From assembly GCF_014132355.1 (NCBI RefSeq), contig NZ_BLZO01000118.1:124001-188000 (forward strand): a stretch of DNA of 64,000 bases. The letters run 5' to 3'. The notes under the pieces were generated by a model. That model did no database searches, was not told the origin of the DNA, and saw only the letters and a list, made by a program, of their open reading frames with translations. Numbering within the stretch: position 1 is the stretch's first letter; each line of letters starts with the position of its first letter. This stretch comes from Okeania sp. KiyG1. GTDB taxonomy: Bacteria > Cyanobacteriota > Cyanobacteriia > Cyanobacteriales > Microcoleaceae. Positions 1-9,957 of this stretch are shown here, in pieces. Made by a program: the position numbers and the translations under genes.

Positions 1-1105
1 GCACACTTTGCTCTCGTTTACTATTTTTTTGAGTATCAGAATTTATGCGCTTTTTTGAGTACAGCATTTTTTTTCTTGCCTATTCTATCTTAACATTCTT
101 GATGATACGATCGGGAAAGACAGAGGGCATAAGTGCCTTCGTTTATTGAAGAAAATTAATTGGCTTTGCATAATCAAGCCGATTTTATTTTATCTTCTAA
201 TATCACTACAGAAAATCATCTGAACTCAAATCATTTGTTAAACAATTTTTTCTGAATTGCCGATCGATAGTTTCATTAATGGATAATGGATAATGGATAA
301 TTACCTCTCCCTAAAAGGAAGAAGATTGACGCGGTAGGGAAAAAATTTATTCTCTTGGTTGATTGGATATGCTTAGGAAATCCATCCATCCCACCCTACG
401 GGAAGCTCCGCTACGACCGCTTTTTTCCCCTTGTAGAGCGACAGCTCGCGGCGCAGCTAAGGGGAGGCTTTAAAACTGAATTATTTAATTATTTAATTAT
501 TAGACATCTCCAGAAAAGAGGGAACAGGGAACAGGGAACAGGGAACCCACCCCTAACCCCGACCGTGGAGGGGAATAATTGATAATTTATGGATAAGAAT
601 TGATTTTATTTTTGATTTTCACGCCTATGTCTATTAATTCTTCGGTAAATTCAATCTACCATTTTATTTTATACCAGTCGAAGCAAAGGTTAGGACATTT
701 ATAAATGCTCAAACCTAGACAGGGATTACTTTTGACTGTCAGATGTGCGTCTTACATTCTGGAGGGACTGTGTGCGGAATTACTTCAGCACAGTAGGCGC
801 CCCGTAGGAAAGCTCGCCAATTAGCACTCGCTTTTGTAGGGCAAATGGCCATTTGCCCCTACTGATTTTTGGGCGTTGCACAGTGACGAATGATTTGAAA
901 TTTTTGATTGATTGGATTGTGGATTTGAGAATTGCTATAATGATTAATATTAGGTTTTTTAGTCAAAATCTAAACCAATTTTTGGCAATATCATTCCATA
1001 ATGTAGCAACCCCGATTTTTGACTTGCGCGTAGAGCTATATTTGTTCAGAATTCATTTCTGCTTGATTTTAACTACTCTCAAAAAACTAGAAATTAAATT
1101 ATTTG
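1..1105. other. Gene-free region with repeats
   Basis: No convincing gene. It holds one copy of the AT-flanked dispersed repeat (about 270-506), a short GGGAACAGG run near 520-545, and a stretch at about 742-830 that shares the 'gtgcgtcttacattctg' and 'cactcgctttt' blocks with an insertion in the group II intron ORF at 27.87 kb. The open frames present translate to low-complexity residues without family signature. Confidence 0.6.
270..506 (+). repeat. AT-flanked dispersed repeat (ATR), copy 1
   Basis: Begins with iterated ATAATGGATAATGG and AATTACCTCT, has a core reading CTCTTGGTTGATTGGATATG, then CCACCCTACGGGAAGCTCCG and an AAGGGGAGGCTTTAAA segment, and ends in iterated TTATTTAATTATT. The same module order recurs at about 5930, 14000, 40153, 46264 and 60343. 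No ORF, so it is non-autonomous if mobile. Confidence 0.7.
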
Positions 1106-1405
1106 TTATCTGGTAGCATTCCGTTGTAAAGCAGTGATTCTCTGAGAATTGGCAAAGACACCTTCTCCTTGCATTTGATTTATTGGTGGTTTGATTTCAA
1201 TTTTCATCACTTTTTCTGTAGAAATACAAACTGTTTGATCTATTAAGTGAAAAGTTATCCAAGGTTCTTGAAGTAACTGTGGTAACATAACTTGAAACTG
1301 TTGAGAATTTATTGGTAAACTAAAGGTCTCTGAATGACCGTTGATATAATAAAGTATTATCTCTGTACTGCTTTCTTGAGCGTATTGTGCAAATGAACCT
1401 TTCAT
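1106..1405 (-). CDS. Conserved hypothetical protein, 99 aa
   Basis: I do not recognise a named family. The product is a soluble 99-residue protein without signal peptide or membrane segment. It opens MKGSFAQYAQESSTEIILYYINGHSETFSLP and has alternating hydrophobic residues, which suggests a small beta-rich fold, then a loose polar C-terminus ending NATR. Codon use is ordinary and an AACAAAAA spacer precedes the ATG, without a strong Shine-Dalgarno. It stands alone, more than 700 bases from the next gene on the other strand. It resembles the small hypothetical proteins common in filamentous cyanobacteria, and the function is unknown. Confidence 0.6.
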   Translation of the reverse strand: MKGSFAQYAQESSTEIILYYINGHSETFSLPINSQQFQVMLPQLLQEPWITFHLIDQTVCISTEKVMKIEIKPPINQMQGEGVFANSQRITALQRNATR

Positions 1406-2153
1406 TGTTTTTGTTCCTCAATTTAATTGTGCAAATACTTAGTTTTAGTTGATACTATGACTGTTAGATATTTTTATAAATTTGACTGTACCTACTTCTC
1501 ACTTTAACTATTTTACCTAAAGAAAAATTAATTAGATGAGGGCAAATACTTGTTAATACAAAATTCATAATAAGTTGCATAGAATCAAATTTTTATCGGA
1601 GTTAATTGTAGAGCAAAACATAAATACTTAATGATTTTCTCCTGAGTTCTGAGTTCTGATTCTGTTCGGCCTCACATAAAATTGATATAAATCTAATAAA
1701 TAATCAAAGTTACACCATATTGAAAAATATTTATGACATAAACAGTTTGAATTTTAGTCGCCAATTAAAATAACTAAATAAATCAAAATTTTATGATTTA
1801 TAACTACCTCTGTGTTAACAGCTATCAACTCTGGTTTAAATTCCTTTTTAAATATCATTTATTTCGGTTTCAGTATCAAACTTATAGCTGAATAAATAAA
1901 TTGCTAAACGCTGTTTATATAGTTAAAGATTCATTCTGGGATTGATACTTGATATAGATAATTAAATACTTGATGATGGAGTATAATTTTTTTCAGTTCC
2001 ACAATTAATCTGTCAACACTATATATATAATATATACTCAATTATATTCCTCTTACAATAGCCAGTAAAAAAGTTAATAATCTGTAAGTATGAGATTTAT
2101 AAATTCAAAAAAGATTAAAACTTTTCAGTAAAGCCTGACAACTATAACAAGAT
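1406..2153. other. AT-rich intergenic region
   Basis: Very AT-rich spacer between two divergent genes. It should contain both promoters. No ORF, repeat family copy or clear hairpin terminator was seen. Confidence 0.5.
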
Positions 2154-2198
2154 TTGCCTATACTCAATAGAATTGACTCTAATCTAGCCTTAGTCGCC

Positions 2199-3368
2199 AT
2201 GATTAAACAGACTAACACCTCCCAAGCAACAACATTATCCCTAAATATTGCTCCAACTCAAATTATTCGAGGGAAAAAGGCTCTAGCTCAATCAGGAGAA
2301 GCGATCGCCCATCTTGGAGCTAATCCCTTAATTGTAGGAGGCGATCGCTCCTTGGATATCATTCAACCATACCTTGGGCCTTTACTACAAAATCATCAAT
2401 TAAAATTTACTCAGGCCAGCTACGGGTTGGACTGTAGTGAAGCAAGTCTAGCTCATCTTCGCCAAATCGTCACAGCTCAAAAAGCAGACCTCATAATTGG
2501 CATAGGTGGCGGCAAAGCCCTCGACACAGCCAAACTCTTAGCCCACCAATGTCATTTACCCATAGTCACCATTCCCACCTCAGCAGGCACTTGTGCAGCT
2601 TGGACTGCATTATCAAATATCTACTCAGACCAAGGTGCTTTCTTGTATGATGTTAGTCTAGCTAAATGTCCAGACCTGCTAATCCTGGATTATGGTCTCA
2701 TCAAAACTGGGCCTTCCCGTATATTAGTAGCTGGTATTGGAGATGCGATCGCCAAATGGTATGAAGCCTCAGTTAGTAGTGGCCATTCAGAACAAACAAT
2801 GACCATTGCTGCTGTCCAACAAGCAAGAGTGTTACGAGATATTCTCTTCCAAAAATCAACAGTAGCCTTACAAGAACCTGGTGGAGAGACCTGGCAAGAA
2901 GTTGTCGATGCCACAGTCTTATTAGCAGGTTTAATTGGAGGTATTGGCGGTGCTCAATGTCGGACTGTCGCTGCTCATGCCGTTCATAATGGCCTAACTC
3001 ATTTATCAGCAAGTCATGGTACATTACATGGAGAAAAAGTTGCTTATGGTATATTAGTCCAACTAAGGTTGGAAGAAATGCTACAAGGCAACCAACTAGC
3101 TATAACTGCCAGACAGCAACTGTTAAAATTCTATGATGAGATTGGTTTACCAAAAACATTGGGTGACTTAGGGCTAGGAGAAATCAGTTTGTCTGAATTA
3201 TGGCGTGCTGCTGAAGTTGCTTGTTGTGGCAACTCTGATATTCATCGCTTACCATTTAGGGTAATTCCCGAGCAATTAGTAGCAGCAATGGTTTCAACAA
3301 CAGTCCCACTGGAGTCAGAGAAACAAAATTTAGTGTCAAAGCCGGAAATGCTGGACAAAAGACTATAG
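2199..3368 (+). CDS. Iron-containing alcohol / glycerol dehydrogenase-like protein
   Basis: NAD-dependent dehydrogenase of the glycerol dehydrogenase/iron-alcohol dehydrogenase family. The glycine-rich GIGGGKALDTAK segment binds the dinucleotide. The following TIPTSAGTCAAWTALS block and the downstream histidines (AAHAVHNG, SASHGTLHGEKVAYG) carry the metal site typical of the family. The frame opens at a TTG at 2154, but the ATG at 2199 gives the N-terminus MIKQTNTSQAT and is preferred. The last ten or so residues (SKPEMLDKRL) do not belong to the family. They are read out of frame from a tnpB remnant that begins near 3334, so the original stop has been lost and the tail replaced. The substrate cannot be told from sequence. 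It is probably still active, because the replaced part is only the extreme C-terminus. Confidence 0.85.
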   Translation: MIKQTNTSQATTLSLNIAPTQIIRGKKALAQSGEAIAHLGANPLIVGGDRSLDIIQPYLGPLLQNHQLKFTQASYGLDCSEASLAHLRQIVTAQKADLIIGIGGGKALDTAKLLAHQCHLPIVTIPTSAGTCAAWTALSNIYSDQGAFLYDVSLAKCPDLLILDYGLIKTGPSRILVAGIGDAIAKWYEASVSSGHSEQTMTIAAVQQARVLRDILFQKSTVALQEPGGETWQEVVDATVLLAGLIGGIGGAQCRTVAAHAVHNGLTHLSASHGTLHGEKVAYGILVQLRLEEMLQGNQLAITARQQLLKFYDEIGLPKTLGDLGLGEISLSELWRAAEVACCGNSDIHRLPFRVIPEQLVAAMVSTTVPLESEKQNLVSKPEMLDKRL

Positions 3369-3632
3369 CTGTGAACCCCAAAAATACTAGCCAAGATTGC
3401 TCAAATTGTGAAGAAAAAGTCCCTAAAGAATTAAACATACGAACTCATTCTTGTTCCCATTGTGGCATAGTAGACCGCGACTTAAATGCGGCGATAAATA
3501 TCAAAAATAGGGCGGTAGGGCCCAGACGTCCTTAAAGCTCGTGGAGTCCGACGAGATACCGGGACTACGTTTCGAGTTGCCCACACTATAGCGTCAGCGA
3601 GCGTGTGGGAGATGTCACAAATTGATACCTAT
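3334..3632 (+). pseudogene. tnpB 3' remnant (IS200/IS605 family)
   Basis: Translated in its own frame this reads [20 protein letters not shown], then DCSNCEEKVPKELN, the zinc-ribbon cysteines, and [16 protein letters not shown]. That is the C-terminal quarter of TnpB. It is almost the same as the intact copy at 10346-11599, including the downstream GCGTCAGCGAGCGTGTGGGA at the element's right end. Only the last part of the gene plus right end is present. One codon is missing before DRD and the frame breaks after GPRR. The left junction lies inside the 3' end of the upstream dehydrogenase gene. Confidence 0.85.
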
Positions 3633-3709
3633 GCAGATACTACAGCTAATTTCTGAAGATTGAAATCTGATGTTTTGAAAAAAATAGTTTATTTTAAGTA
3701 GTCTCACTT

Positions 3710-3850
3710 TTACCGAATAATTAAGGTTTAAAGCATCTCCTTTAAAGGAGAAACAGGACAAAATTTTCATTATTAGTCAATCCTCTTCTTTTCAAGGAGA
3801 GATAATTGTTAATTATTAATTATTAATTATTAATTATTAATTGTTGAACT
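3710..3850 (-). repeat. ATR copy 2 (short variant)
   Basis: Starts TTACCGAATAATTAAGGTTTAAAGC, then a TCTCCTTTAAAGGAGA palindrome, an AAAATTTTC/TTAGTCAATCCTCTTC segment, and iterated TTAATTATTAATTATT ending TTGTTGAACTA. Nearly the same module occurs at 46853-46980, and a related one at 16777-16981. Confidence 0.65.
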
Positions 3851-3880
3851 ACCTATTTCCAGCCTCAACTTGTAATAAAT

Positions 3881-5068
3881 ATGGATTGGATTAATCCCGC
3901 AAACAGGGTACAAGCACTACCACCTTATGTTTTTGCCCGTTTAGACGAACTAAAAGCTCGTGCCCGCGAACAAGGGCTAGATTTAATTGACTTGGGAATG
4001 GGCAACCCTGATGGAGCGACTCCTCAACCTGTGGTGGAGGCCGCCATGGTCGCTTTACAAGAAGTAGCTAACCATGGTTACCCCCCCTTTGAAGGTACTG
4101 CCAATTTCAGAAAGGCAATTACTAATTGGTATTTCCGTCGTTATAGTGTAAAACTTGACCCAGAAGGTGAAGCTTTACCACTTTTGGGTTCTAAGGAGGG
4201 TTTAACTCACTTAGCTTTGGCTTATGTGAATCCAGGAGATTTAGTTTTAGCACCTAATCCTGCATATCCTGCCCATTTTCGTGGCCCTTTAATTGCTGGA
4301 GGTAAGATTCATAGCATTTTACTGAAACCAGAAAATGATTGGATTATCGATCTAGGGGATATTCCCGATAGTGTTGCAGAGCAGGCAAAGATTCTCTATT
4401 TTAATTATCCTAGTAATCCTACAGGAGCTACTGCCCCACGAGAATTTTTCCAGGATATTGTGGCTTTTGCGAAAAAGTACGAAATTATGCTGGTTCACGA
4501 CTTATGTTATGCTGAGTTAGCTTTTGATGGTTATCAGCCTACAAGTTTATTGGAGATTCCTGGAGGAAAAGATATTGGTGTTGAGTTTCACACTATGTCT
4601 AAAACTTATAATATGGCTGGTTGGCGAATAGGTTTTGTTGTTGGTAATTCTCGGATTATTCAAGGGTTACGCACTTTGAAAACTAATTTAGATTATGGAG
4701 TGTTTGCTGCTCTACAGTCCGCTGCTGAAACTGCTCTACAGTTACCGGATGAATTTTTACAACAGGTTCAAGAACGTTATCGGCAACGTCGAGATTTTCT
4801 GATTCAAGGTTTAGGTAAGCTGGGTTGGAATGTACGGAAAACTCTGGCAACTATGTATTTATGGGTACCTTGTCCACCAGGAGTAGGATCTACTGATTTT
4901 GCTTTGTCTGTATTACAAAAAACTGGGGTTGTGCTGACTCCTGGAAATGCTTTTGGTAGTGGAGGAGAGGGCTATGTGAGGGTTAGTCTAATTGCTGAAT
5001 GTGAGCGTTTGGCAGAAGTATTAAGTCGGTTTCAGCAGGCAGGAATTTCCTATCATTCCTATCATTGA
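3881..5068 (+). CDS. Class I/II PLP-dependent aminotransferase (AlaC / LL-DAP aminotransferase-like)
   Basis: Fold-type I PLP aminotransferase of 395 residues, full length for the family. The SKTYNMAGWRIGF motif supplies the Schiff-base lysine (about K241). FNYPSNPTGA carries the PLP-contacting Asn-Pro pair, and the C-terminal YVRVSLIAECERL has the substrate-carboxylate arginine. The N-terminal GMGNPDGATP and YPPFEGTANFR segments match the AlaC/'LL-diaminopimelate aminotransferase' clade often annotated in cyanobacteria. The true amino donor and acceptor (alanine/pyruvate, aspartate or LL-diaminopimelate) cannot be decided here. The ATG lies about 30 bases after the ATR repeat, so the promoter may sit inside that repeat. 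The terminal repeat SYHSYH is a small sequence oddity. Confidence 0.85.
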   Translation: MDWINPANRVQALPPYVFARLDELKARAREQGLDLIDLGMGNPDGATPQPVVEAAMVALQEVANHGYPPFEGTANFRKAITNWYFRRYSVKLDPEGEALPLLGSKEGLTHLALAYVNPGDLVLAPNPAYPAHFRGPLIAGGKIHSILLKPENDWIIDLGDIPDSVAEQAKILYFNYPSNPTGATAPREFFQDIVAFAKKYEIMLVHDLCYAELAFDGYQPTSLLEIPGGKDIGVEFHTMSKTYNMAGWRIGFVVGNSRIIQGLRTLKTNLDYGVFAALQSAAETALQLPDEFLQQVQERYRQRRDFLIQGLGKLGWNVRKTLATMYLWVPCPPGVGSTDFALSVLQKTGVVLTPGNAFGSGGEGYVRVSLIAECERLAEVLSRFQQAGISYHSYH

Positions 5069-5686
5069 AGTAAGCCAAATTTTATGTCCCACATTCCGCA
5101 CCACAAAATGTAGTATAGAATCAGGAGTCAGGAGACAACCCACCCTTCGCCCCTCCCAGGAGGGGAGGGGAAGACAGGAGACAGAATTTTAGAAGAAAAT
5201 CATAGCTGCCGTGATTGAGTCATCATAAGAGGAAGTATTTATGCGTAAATTTTTACTCGGAAGATCGATGAACGAAAAAAGTATTGAGATGATTTGCATA
5301 GTATGAATATCTACCAAGCTACAGATTCATATACTACTGTTAAAGTAAGCAGAAAGCTAGGGTTAAACTTAAGCCGACTTTGTAGGGGCACCGCGGAAAT
5401 TGTCCCCAAAGAATATATCTTTGGTCAGCGCTCGAAAAAACGAAGCAACATGGATTTATCCTGTTGCGTAGTATCAACTTAGAATCCCCGTGACTGACCT
5501 CCGGGGAGTAGTCAATATTATTTTCTTTGGATTTCTGAGAGCTGATTTATAAAGTAAATATTAAGAGGATAAATGCTTTACAGTGTAAGGGTTCGACACT
5601 ATCGATCGCCCCTAGGACATAATTTTCCGCAAACTCATGCTAGAAAGGAGTTTCAACTCAGTTTACAAATCAGCTCTGAATACTTA
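5069..5686. other. Gene-free region
   Basis: Contains short low-complexity motifs such as the AGTCAGGAG direct repeat and the CCCTCCCAGGAGGGGAGGGG palindrome near 5150. An open frame at 5294-5482 has no family features. Nothing functional was recognised. Confidence 0.5.
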
Positions 5687-5929
5687 GAGCCTGTCATCAA
5701 TTAAAAAATTGACAAAATGGGTATTGTATGATCTAGGTCATAGGCGATCGCTATGCCAATAAAATGACTGAAGCTACCTTTAGGAATTCCTCCAAGATTT
5801 TTCCTTGTCTTGTAGGGGCGTTAACGATAGTTATGCGCAAGCTTTCGGCCGTTTGCTGACCCATAGCTGACGAATGGCACCCCTACTTCTTCCTTGCCTT
5901 CTCTATACAATACCGATGCTACCGGACAT

Positions 5930-6207
5930 GATATTATTAATTATTAATTATTAATAATTAAATAATTCGCGCCTTGAAGTCTCCCCTTTTAAGGGGAAAA
6001 AAGCGGTCGAGGGATGGCGAGGTCCCCTCGCAATATCCAATCGACCAAGACAGCGGTCGTAGCGCAGCTTCCCGTAGGGTGGGATGGCGAGGTCTCCTCG
6101 CTGTCTGACCATCGACCAAGAAAAGAAATAATATTTCCTTATATTCAATTCCGTAGCGGTTAAAACCCGAGGTAATTATCAATTATCCATTATCAATTAA
6201 TGAATAC
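5930..6207 (-). repeat. ATR copy 3, nested in the IS5 relic
   Basis: Minus-strand copy with the full module order: ATCAATTATCC/AATTACCTC end, GAATATAAGGAAATATTATT, a GGCGAGG...CCTCGCCATC hairpin, the AAGCTGCGCTACG block, CCCCTTTTAAGGGGA, and the TTATTAATTATTAATAATTAA end. It lies between the N-terminal transposase remnant and the left inverted end of the IS5 relic, which shows it inserted there later. Confidence 0.7.
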
Positions 6208-6555
6208 GGCCTATATCTTCCTGTTCTCCACTACTGTCTTTCGCTCCTGCACTATGTTGATGAGCACGAACAATAGTGGCATCGATCATGGCATATTCAG
6301 ACTTCTGCATCCTCAGTCTTAGCTTGAAATAGCCTTTCCCATACCCCTGAACTGCTCCAACGACTAAAATGGGTATGGACTACGCAGAATTCCCCGAATC
6401 TTTCTGGTAAGTCTCTGGTTCGCAATTCCTGCTCTATACCTGTATAAAACAGCTTCCACAAAGAGGCGGTTGTCTGTGGCAGTCCTACCTACAATTCCTT
6501 CGCAGCCTGGTAGTAGATTTTGAATCCGTTCCCATTGGTCCCATACGCAAGCCAT
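6208..6555 (-). pseudogene. IS5-family transposase remnant (N-terminal half)
   Basis: The first part reads [18 protein letters not shown], a typical IS5/IS1031-group N-terminus, and continues to about residue 55. After a frameshift comes MQKSEYAMIDATIVRAHQHS and AGAKDSSGEQEDIG, which contains the first catalytic aspartate (DAT) of the DDE transposase. The gene is then cut off by the ATR repeat, so the other catalytic residues are missing. It is not functional. Confidence 0.8.
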
Positions 6556-6744
6556 AACGTCTAGTCATTTAGAGCAGTCCTTTTTTATGATTGCTGTAGT
6601 TATTCCTCATAAGCACACTATACTTTTAATGTCAACCTCTTTAATTGATGACATGCCCTAGGACAGTCCATGTTTTTAAGCTCTAGCAAGCAACAGATAT
6701 TTCTTAGTATGGTCTGTTAAGTTTTAGACGGAATTTTCCTCGAC

Positions 6745-7236
6745 ATTTATCGACAACTGTGGACAAAATGTATAGATATAACCATCTTTTTTATGTACAA
6801 CTTTTCATTTGCTTACATGAACACTTTTAGCTTTTTGTCCTGACACCTTCAATAACTAATAATTAATTATTAATTATTAATTATTACCTCTCAAAAGAAA
6901 ACGGAATTGATTGACTAATAATGAAAATTAATTCATTGTTTCTGCTTTAAAGGAGAGGCTTTAAACCTTAATTATTCGGTGAAATTAAAATTATTTGATT
7001 TTTACCGAGGATTAACTCTACCAACTTCCCCAGTTTCAATGTTCAATGCGCTAGTCTCCACTATTCCAAGCTTTTATCGGTTTTAGTGGGTTATACCTTA
7101 TCGGGTAGCCTAATTTATTTACCGCTGCTTTCTGTCTACCTCCAAGCCCAGTGTAGATAGCAGCTAAAGCTTGGGTGGTCTTAAAGTCTAACTGATTCAC
7201 TTCTCTTACACAAGCTGCATCTATACAGTGTGCTTT
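6745..7236 (-). pseudogene. iscB 3' remnant, interrupted by an ATR repeat
   Basis: Minus-strand sequence collinear with the C-terminal third of the iscB-like gene at 35.4-36.7 kb. It includes the parts encoding [19 protein letters not shown], the NPLKPIK-type segment, [13 protein letters not shown] and the terminal lysine-rich DGYIYTFCPQL-like end. About 140 bases of ATR sequence (roughly 6851-6990) split it between the two segments that are contiguous in the other copy. Homology stops near 7236. This is the RuvC-III/PAM-interacting end without the HNH domain, so it is inactive. Confidence 0.75.
6851..6990 (+). repeat. ATR copy 4, inserted in the iscB relic
   Basis: Iterated AATTATTAATTATT, then TTACCTCTC, a GACTAATAATGAAAATTAATTC segment, TTTAAAGGAGAGGCTTTAAA and ATTATTCGGTGAAA. 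The flanking sequence is continuous in the other iscB copy (CTGTCCTGGCACTGTAAAGTT at about 35487), so this copy gives an empty/filled-site comparison for the family. Confidence 0.75.
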
Positions 7237-7487
7237 TTTTCACCGTTTATCCCAACACCAAATATATATAGACATCTTCATAAATAAAATATTCCTATTC
7301 AGCAAGCTTTTTAGAGAGGTTATATACAGTCCATTTAACTATCCTTTAAATAACCTCTGCTATCGATTCAGGTCGAGTTTTCCTATTCTCCCTGAAATTT
7401 GCCCCCTGCTCCAGTACTCAACATTTCTACATTTTTTTCACGCCTATTTCTATTTGATGCGGGCATTCTAGGAACGTTTTTGATAAG

Positions 7488-7796
7488 TTAGTATTTGTTG
7501 CTGCCAGAGAACTTACGATTATTGCCACCACTGTAGTTACCACCACCCTTATTTTCTCGTGGCTTGGCCTTATTAACCCTCATATCACGACCCATCCAAC
7601 TTGCACCATCCAAAGCTTCAATTGCTTTTTCTTCATCCTCCTCGCTTTGCATTTCCACAAATCCAAAACCACGTACTCGACCTGTTTCCCGGTCTATAGG
7701 TAAATGAACTCTTGTTACCTGTCCATATTCAGCAAATACTGCATTTAAGTCCTCTTGTGTGACATCGTAGGATAAATTACCCACATATATTGACAT
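7488..7796 (-). CDS. rbp: RNA-binding protein, single RRM with Gly-rich tail
   Basis: Cyanobacterial Rbp-type RNA-binding protein of 102 residues. One RRM covers about residues 1-80, with RNP2 (IYVGNL) at the N-terminus and RNP1 (RGFGFVEM) at about residues 42-49. A short glycine/asparagine-rich tail follows (KGGGNYSGGNNRKFSGSNKY). In this family (RbpA-RbpG in Anabaena) several members are cold-induced, and the Gly-rich-tailed forms respond to low temperature. Some bind mRNAs for thylakoid proteins. The roughly 120-base leader upstream (7797-7920) is the likely site of such control, but I see no defined element in it. Monocistronic by spacing. Confidence 0.93.
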   Translation of the reverse strand: MSIYVGNLSYDVTQEDLNAVFAEYGQVTRVHLPIDRETGRVRGFGFVEMQSEEDEEKAIEALDGASWMGRDMRVNKAKPRENKGGGNYSGGNNRKFSGSNKY

Positions 7797-8126
7797 AGAC
7801 TGTCTCCCAAATCAGCTAAAAATTTAAAAGGAATAGAACTCGGAGACAAGTCTGTAAAGAAAAACTGGAAAACGCCCATCGAACTTAAACAGATCCTCGA
7901 AACCGATAACACATTCTAGTATATCACAAGCTAGATTTAGCAATAGTAAAAATCAAGAAAGTTTGACTCAGAATATAGCAGGCAACAGGCAATAACTTAT
8001 TTGTGGGAAAAATATTTCTTTGCCTAAGGTTTATTGTCGGTATATTTTCTAACCAACCCTTTCTTTGCTATAGATTTGTATACTTATGGCTGAGAATCAA
8101 GTAAGTTTTTCTATATTTGATAATTT

Positions 8127-9488
8127 TTAAGCAGACTCATGCTGTTTATGCCAAGTTGGATGCCATAACAATTCAGCAGTGGATCTTTTTTCTACCATTT
8201 CTTCAGTGATAATACAACGGGTTACATCTTTACGGGATGGCAACTCATACATTACCTCTAACATTAATTCTTCTAAAATGCCTCGTAATGCTCTAGCTCC
8301 TGTTTTGCGTCTATATGCTTCTTTAGCGATCGCCCTGAGAGCTTCTTTTTGAAATTCTAACTTAACATTATCCATCTTTAATAATTTTTGATACTGTTTA
8401 ACTAGAGCATTTTGTGGCTCAGTTAATATTTTCATTAATGCCGTTTCATCTAATGGGTCAATTACTGTTAATACTGGCATTCGTCCAATAAATTCTGGAA
8501 TCAAACCAAACTTAACTAAGTCATCTGGTTCTACATTTTTGAGTACATTAATATTACGTTTTTCTTTTGATTGTAAAGCGATATTCTCTTGATTAATATT
8601 TTCGGCCTGAATAAAGCCCAATGATTTTTTTCCCTGTCGTTGTTCAACTATTTTCTCTAACCCGACAAAAGCACCACCACAAATAAATAAAATTGAATTG
8701 GTATCAAGCTGAATAAAATCTTGATAGGGATGTTTACGTCCTCCTTGTGGTGGGACATTAACTATTGTCCCCTCCAAGATTTTTAATAAAGCTTGTTGGA
8801 CTCCTTCTCCAGATACATCTCTTGTAATGGAAGTATTTTCACTTTTACGAGCAATTTTATCTATTTCGTCTATATATATTATTCCTCTCTGAGCCGCTTC
8901 TATATCAAAGTCTGCTACTTGCAATAACCTTAACAAAACATTCTCTACATCATCCCCTACATAACCAGCTTCGGTAAGGGTCGTTGCATCTGCTACTGCA
9001 AATGGCACATCTAGTAATTCTGCTAGAGTTTGGGCTAACAGAGTCTTTCCACAACCAGTTGGGCCAATTAATAGGATATTAGATTTTTGTAATTCTACAT
9101 CAGGGTCAACGCTGTGGTCGGAATTATGATTTGTTTGACAACTCAGACGTTTGTAGTGATTATATACTGCTACTGACAGTACTTTTTTTGCCTGGTGTTG
9201 TCCAATTACATGATGATCCAAGTATTGATTAATTTCTGTAGGTTTTGGAACTGCTTCTAAGGAAGTTTTGCTCTTAGCTGAATAATTATTGTCTGCTAAT
9301 TGTGAGCCGATTTGGCTAGCTGAAGTATCATCTTTTCTAGAGTTAAAAATTTCTTCTTCTAATATTTCGTTACAGAGTTCTACACATTCATCGCAAATAT
9401 AAACCCCAGGACCTGCTATTAACTTACGGACTTGATCTTGGGATTTGCCACAAAATGAGCATTTAAGATGGGAGTCGTATCTGGACAT
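8127..9488 (-). CDS. clpX: ATP-dependent Clp protease ATP-binding subunit ClpX
   Basis: AAA+ unfoldase that feeds substrates to ClpP. 453 residues, full length. The N-terminal C4 zinc-binding domain is visible (CSFCG at about 10-14 and CDECVELC). Next come Walker [11 protein letters not shown], Walker [12 protein letters not shown], sensor and pore-loop regions ([11 protein letters not shown]), and the ClpX-typical IGF-loop region after [12 protein letters not shown]. The C-terminus keeps the family's [18 protein letters not shown] block. In many cyanobacteria clpX follows tig and clpP. Here nothing recognisable lies upstream within 450 bases, so it appears to be transcribed alone or the neighbours have been displaced. 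Confidence 0.97.
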   Translation of the reverse strand: MSRYDSHLKCSFCGKSQDQVRKLIAGPGVYICDECVELCNEILEEEIFNSRKDDTSASQIGSQLADNNYSAKSKTSLEAVPKPTEINQYLDHHVIGQHQAKKVLSVAVYNHYKRLSCQTNHNSDHSVDPDVELQKSNILLIGPTGCGKTLLAQTLAELLDVPFAVADATTLTEAGYVGDDVENVLLRLLQVADFDIEAAQRGIIYIDEIDKIARKSENTSITRDVSGEGVQQALLKILEGTIVNVPPQGGRKHPYQDFIQLDTNSILFICGGAFVGLEKIVEQRQGKKSLGFIQAENINQENIALQSKEKRNINVLKNVEPDDLVKFGLIPEFIGRMPVLTVIDPLDETALMKILTEPQNALVKQYQKLLKMDNVKLEFQKEALRAIAKEAYRRKTGARALRGILEELMLEVMYELPSRKDVTRCIITEEMVEKRSTAELLWHPTWHKQHESA

Positions 9489-9957
9489 ACTTGTTTTCTT
9501 CCTTGATGATGGGGATCTTTTTTTTCTGAGGAGTTCAAAAGCTGTTATTTGATATTGATGATTGAAAAATCCAGCGTATTAGTCATATTTTAAGTCTGAA
9601 TTTCACAACTTCTTATGTTTATAGTTTCAACTCTACTCTCATTATATATATTTTTAAGCATTTTAATTTTTCAATAAGATAATTGAAATAATTTACTATA
9701 GTAATTGCCATACTTGTAAGGTACAAAATTCGTAATTTTTAGGGAACAGGGAACAGGATAGAAATAAAGATAGGTGTATCTCACGCTTCCTGAGAAACAC
9801 TATATGAGATTTATCTACTCAGAAGGTTTAACAAGTATGAGGATATGGCCTGATTATTTTAAACTCAAAAAAGAAAAATAAGCTCTGTCTGAATCATTAA
9901 TAATTGTAGGTTGGATTTATGATTATATTATATCCACAATTTGTATCCGCTCAATAA
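9489..9957. other. Intergenic region upstream of clpX
   Basis: AT-rich. It must contain the clpX promoter. A GGGAACAGGGAACAGG direct repeat lies near 9742-9758. No gene seen. Confidence 0.5.

Larger units (their letters stand above)
5687..6659 (-). mobile_element. Decayed IS5-family element
   Basis: Bounded by imperfect inverted ends: GAGCCTGTCATCAATTAAA at 5687-5705, and its complement (TTTAATTGATGACATGCCC) at 6640-6658. Inside, on the minus strand, is an IS5-type transposase remnant. The middle of the element is occupied by ATR copy 3. The C-terminal half of the transposase is not recognisable, so the element is inactive. A TA-type target duplication is possible (TTA / TAG flanks) but too short to prove. 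Confidence 0.65.

Noticed and set aside
853-1116. Open frame of 87 codons
   Set aside because: Translation is rich in Ile/Leu/Phe/Asn as expected from AT-rich noncoding DNA, with no family motif or ribosome-binding site.
5294-5482. Open frame of 62 codons
   Set aside because: Overlaps short dispersed motifs (TGTAGGGGCACCGCGGAAAT), with no conserved residues.
5588-5610. GGTTCGACAC motif suggesting a tRNA T-arm
   Set aside because: No acceptor, D or anticodon stems can be formed around it. No tRNA was found in the window.
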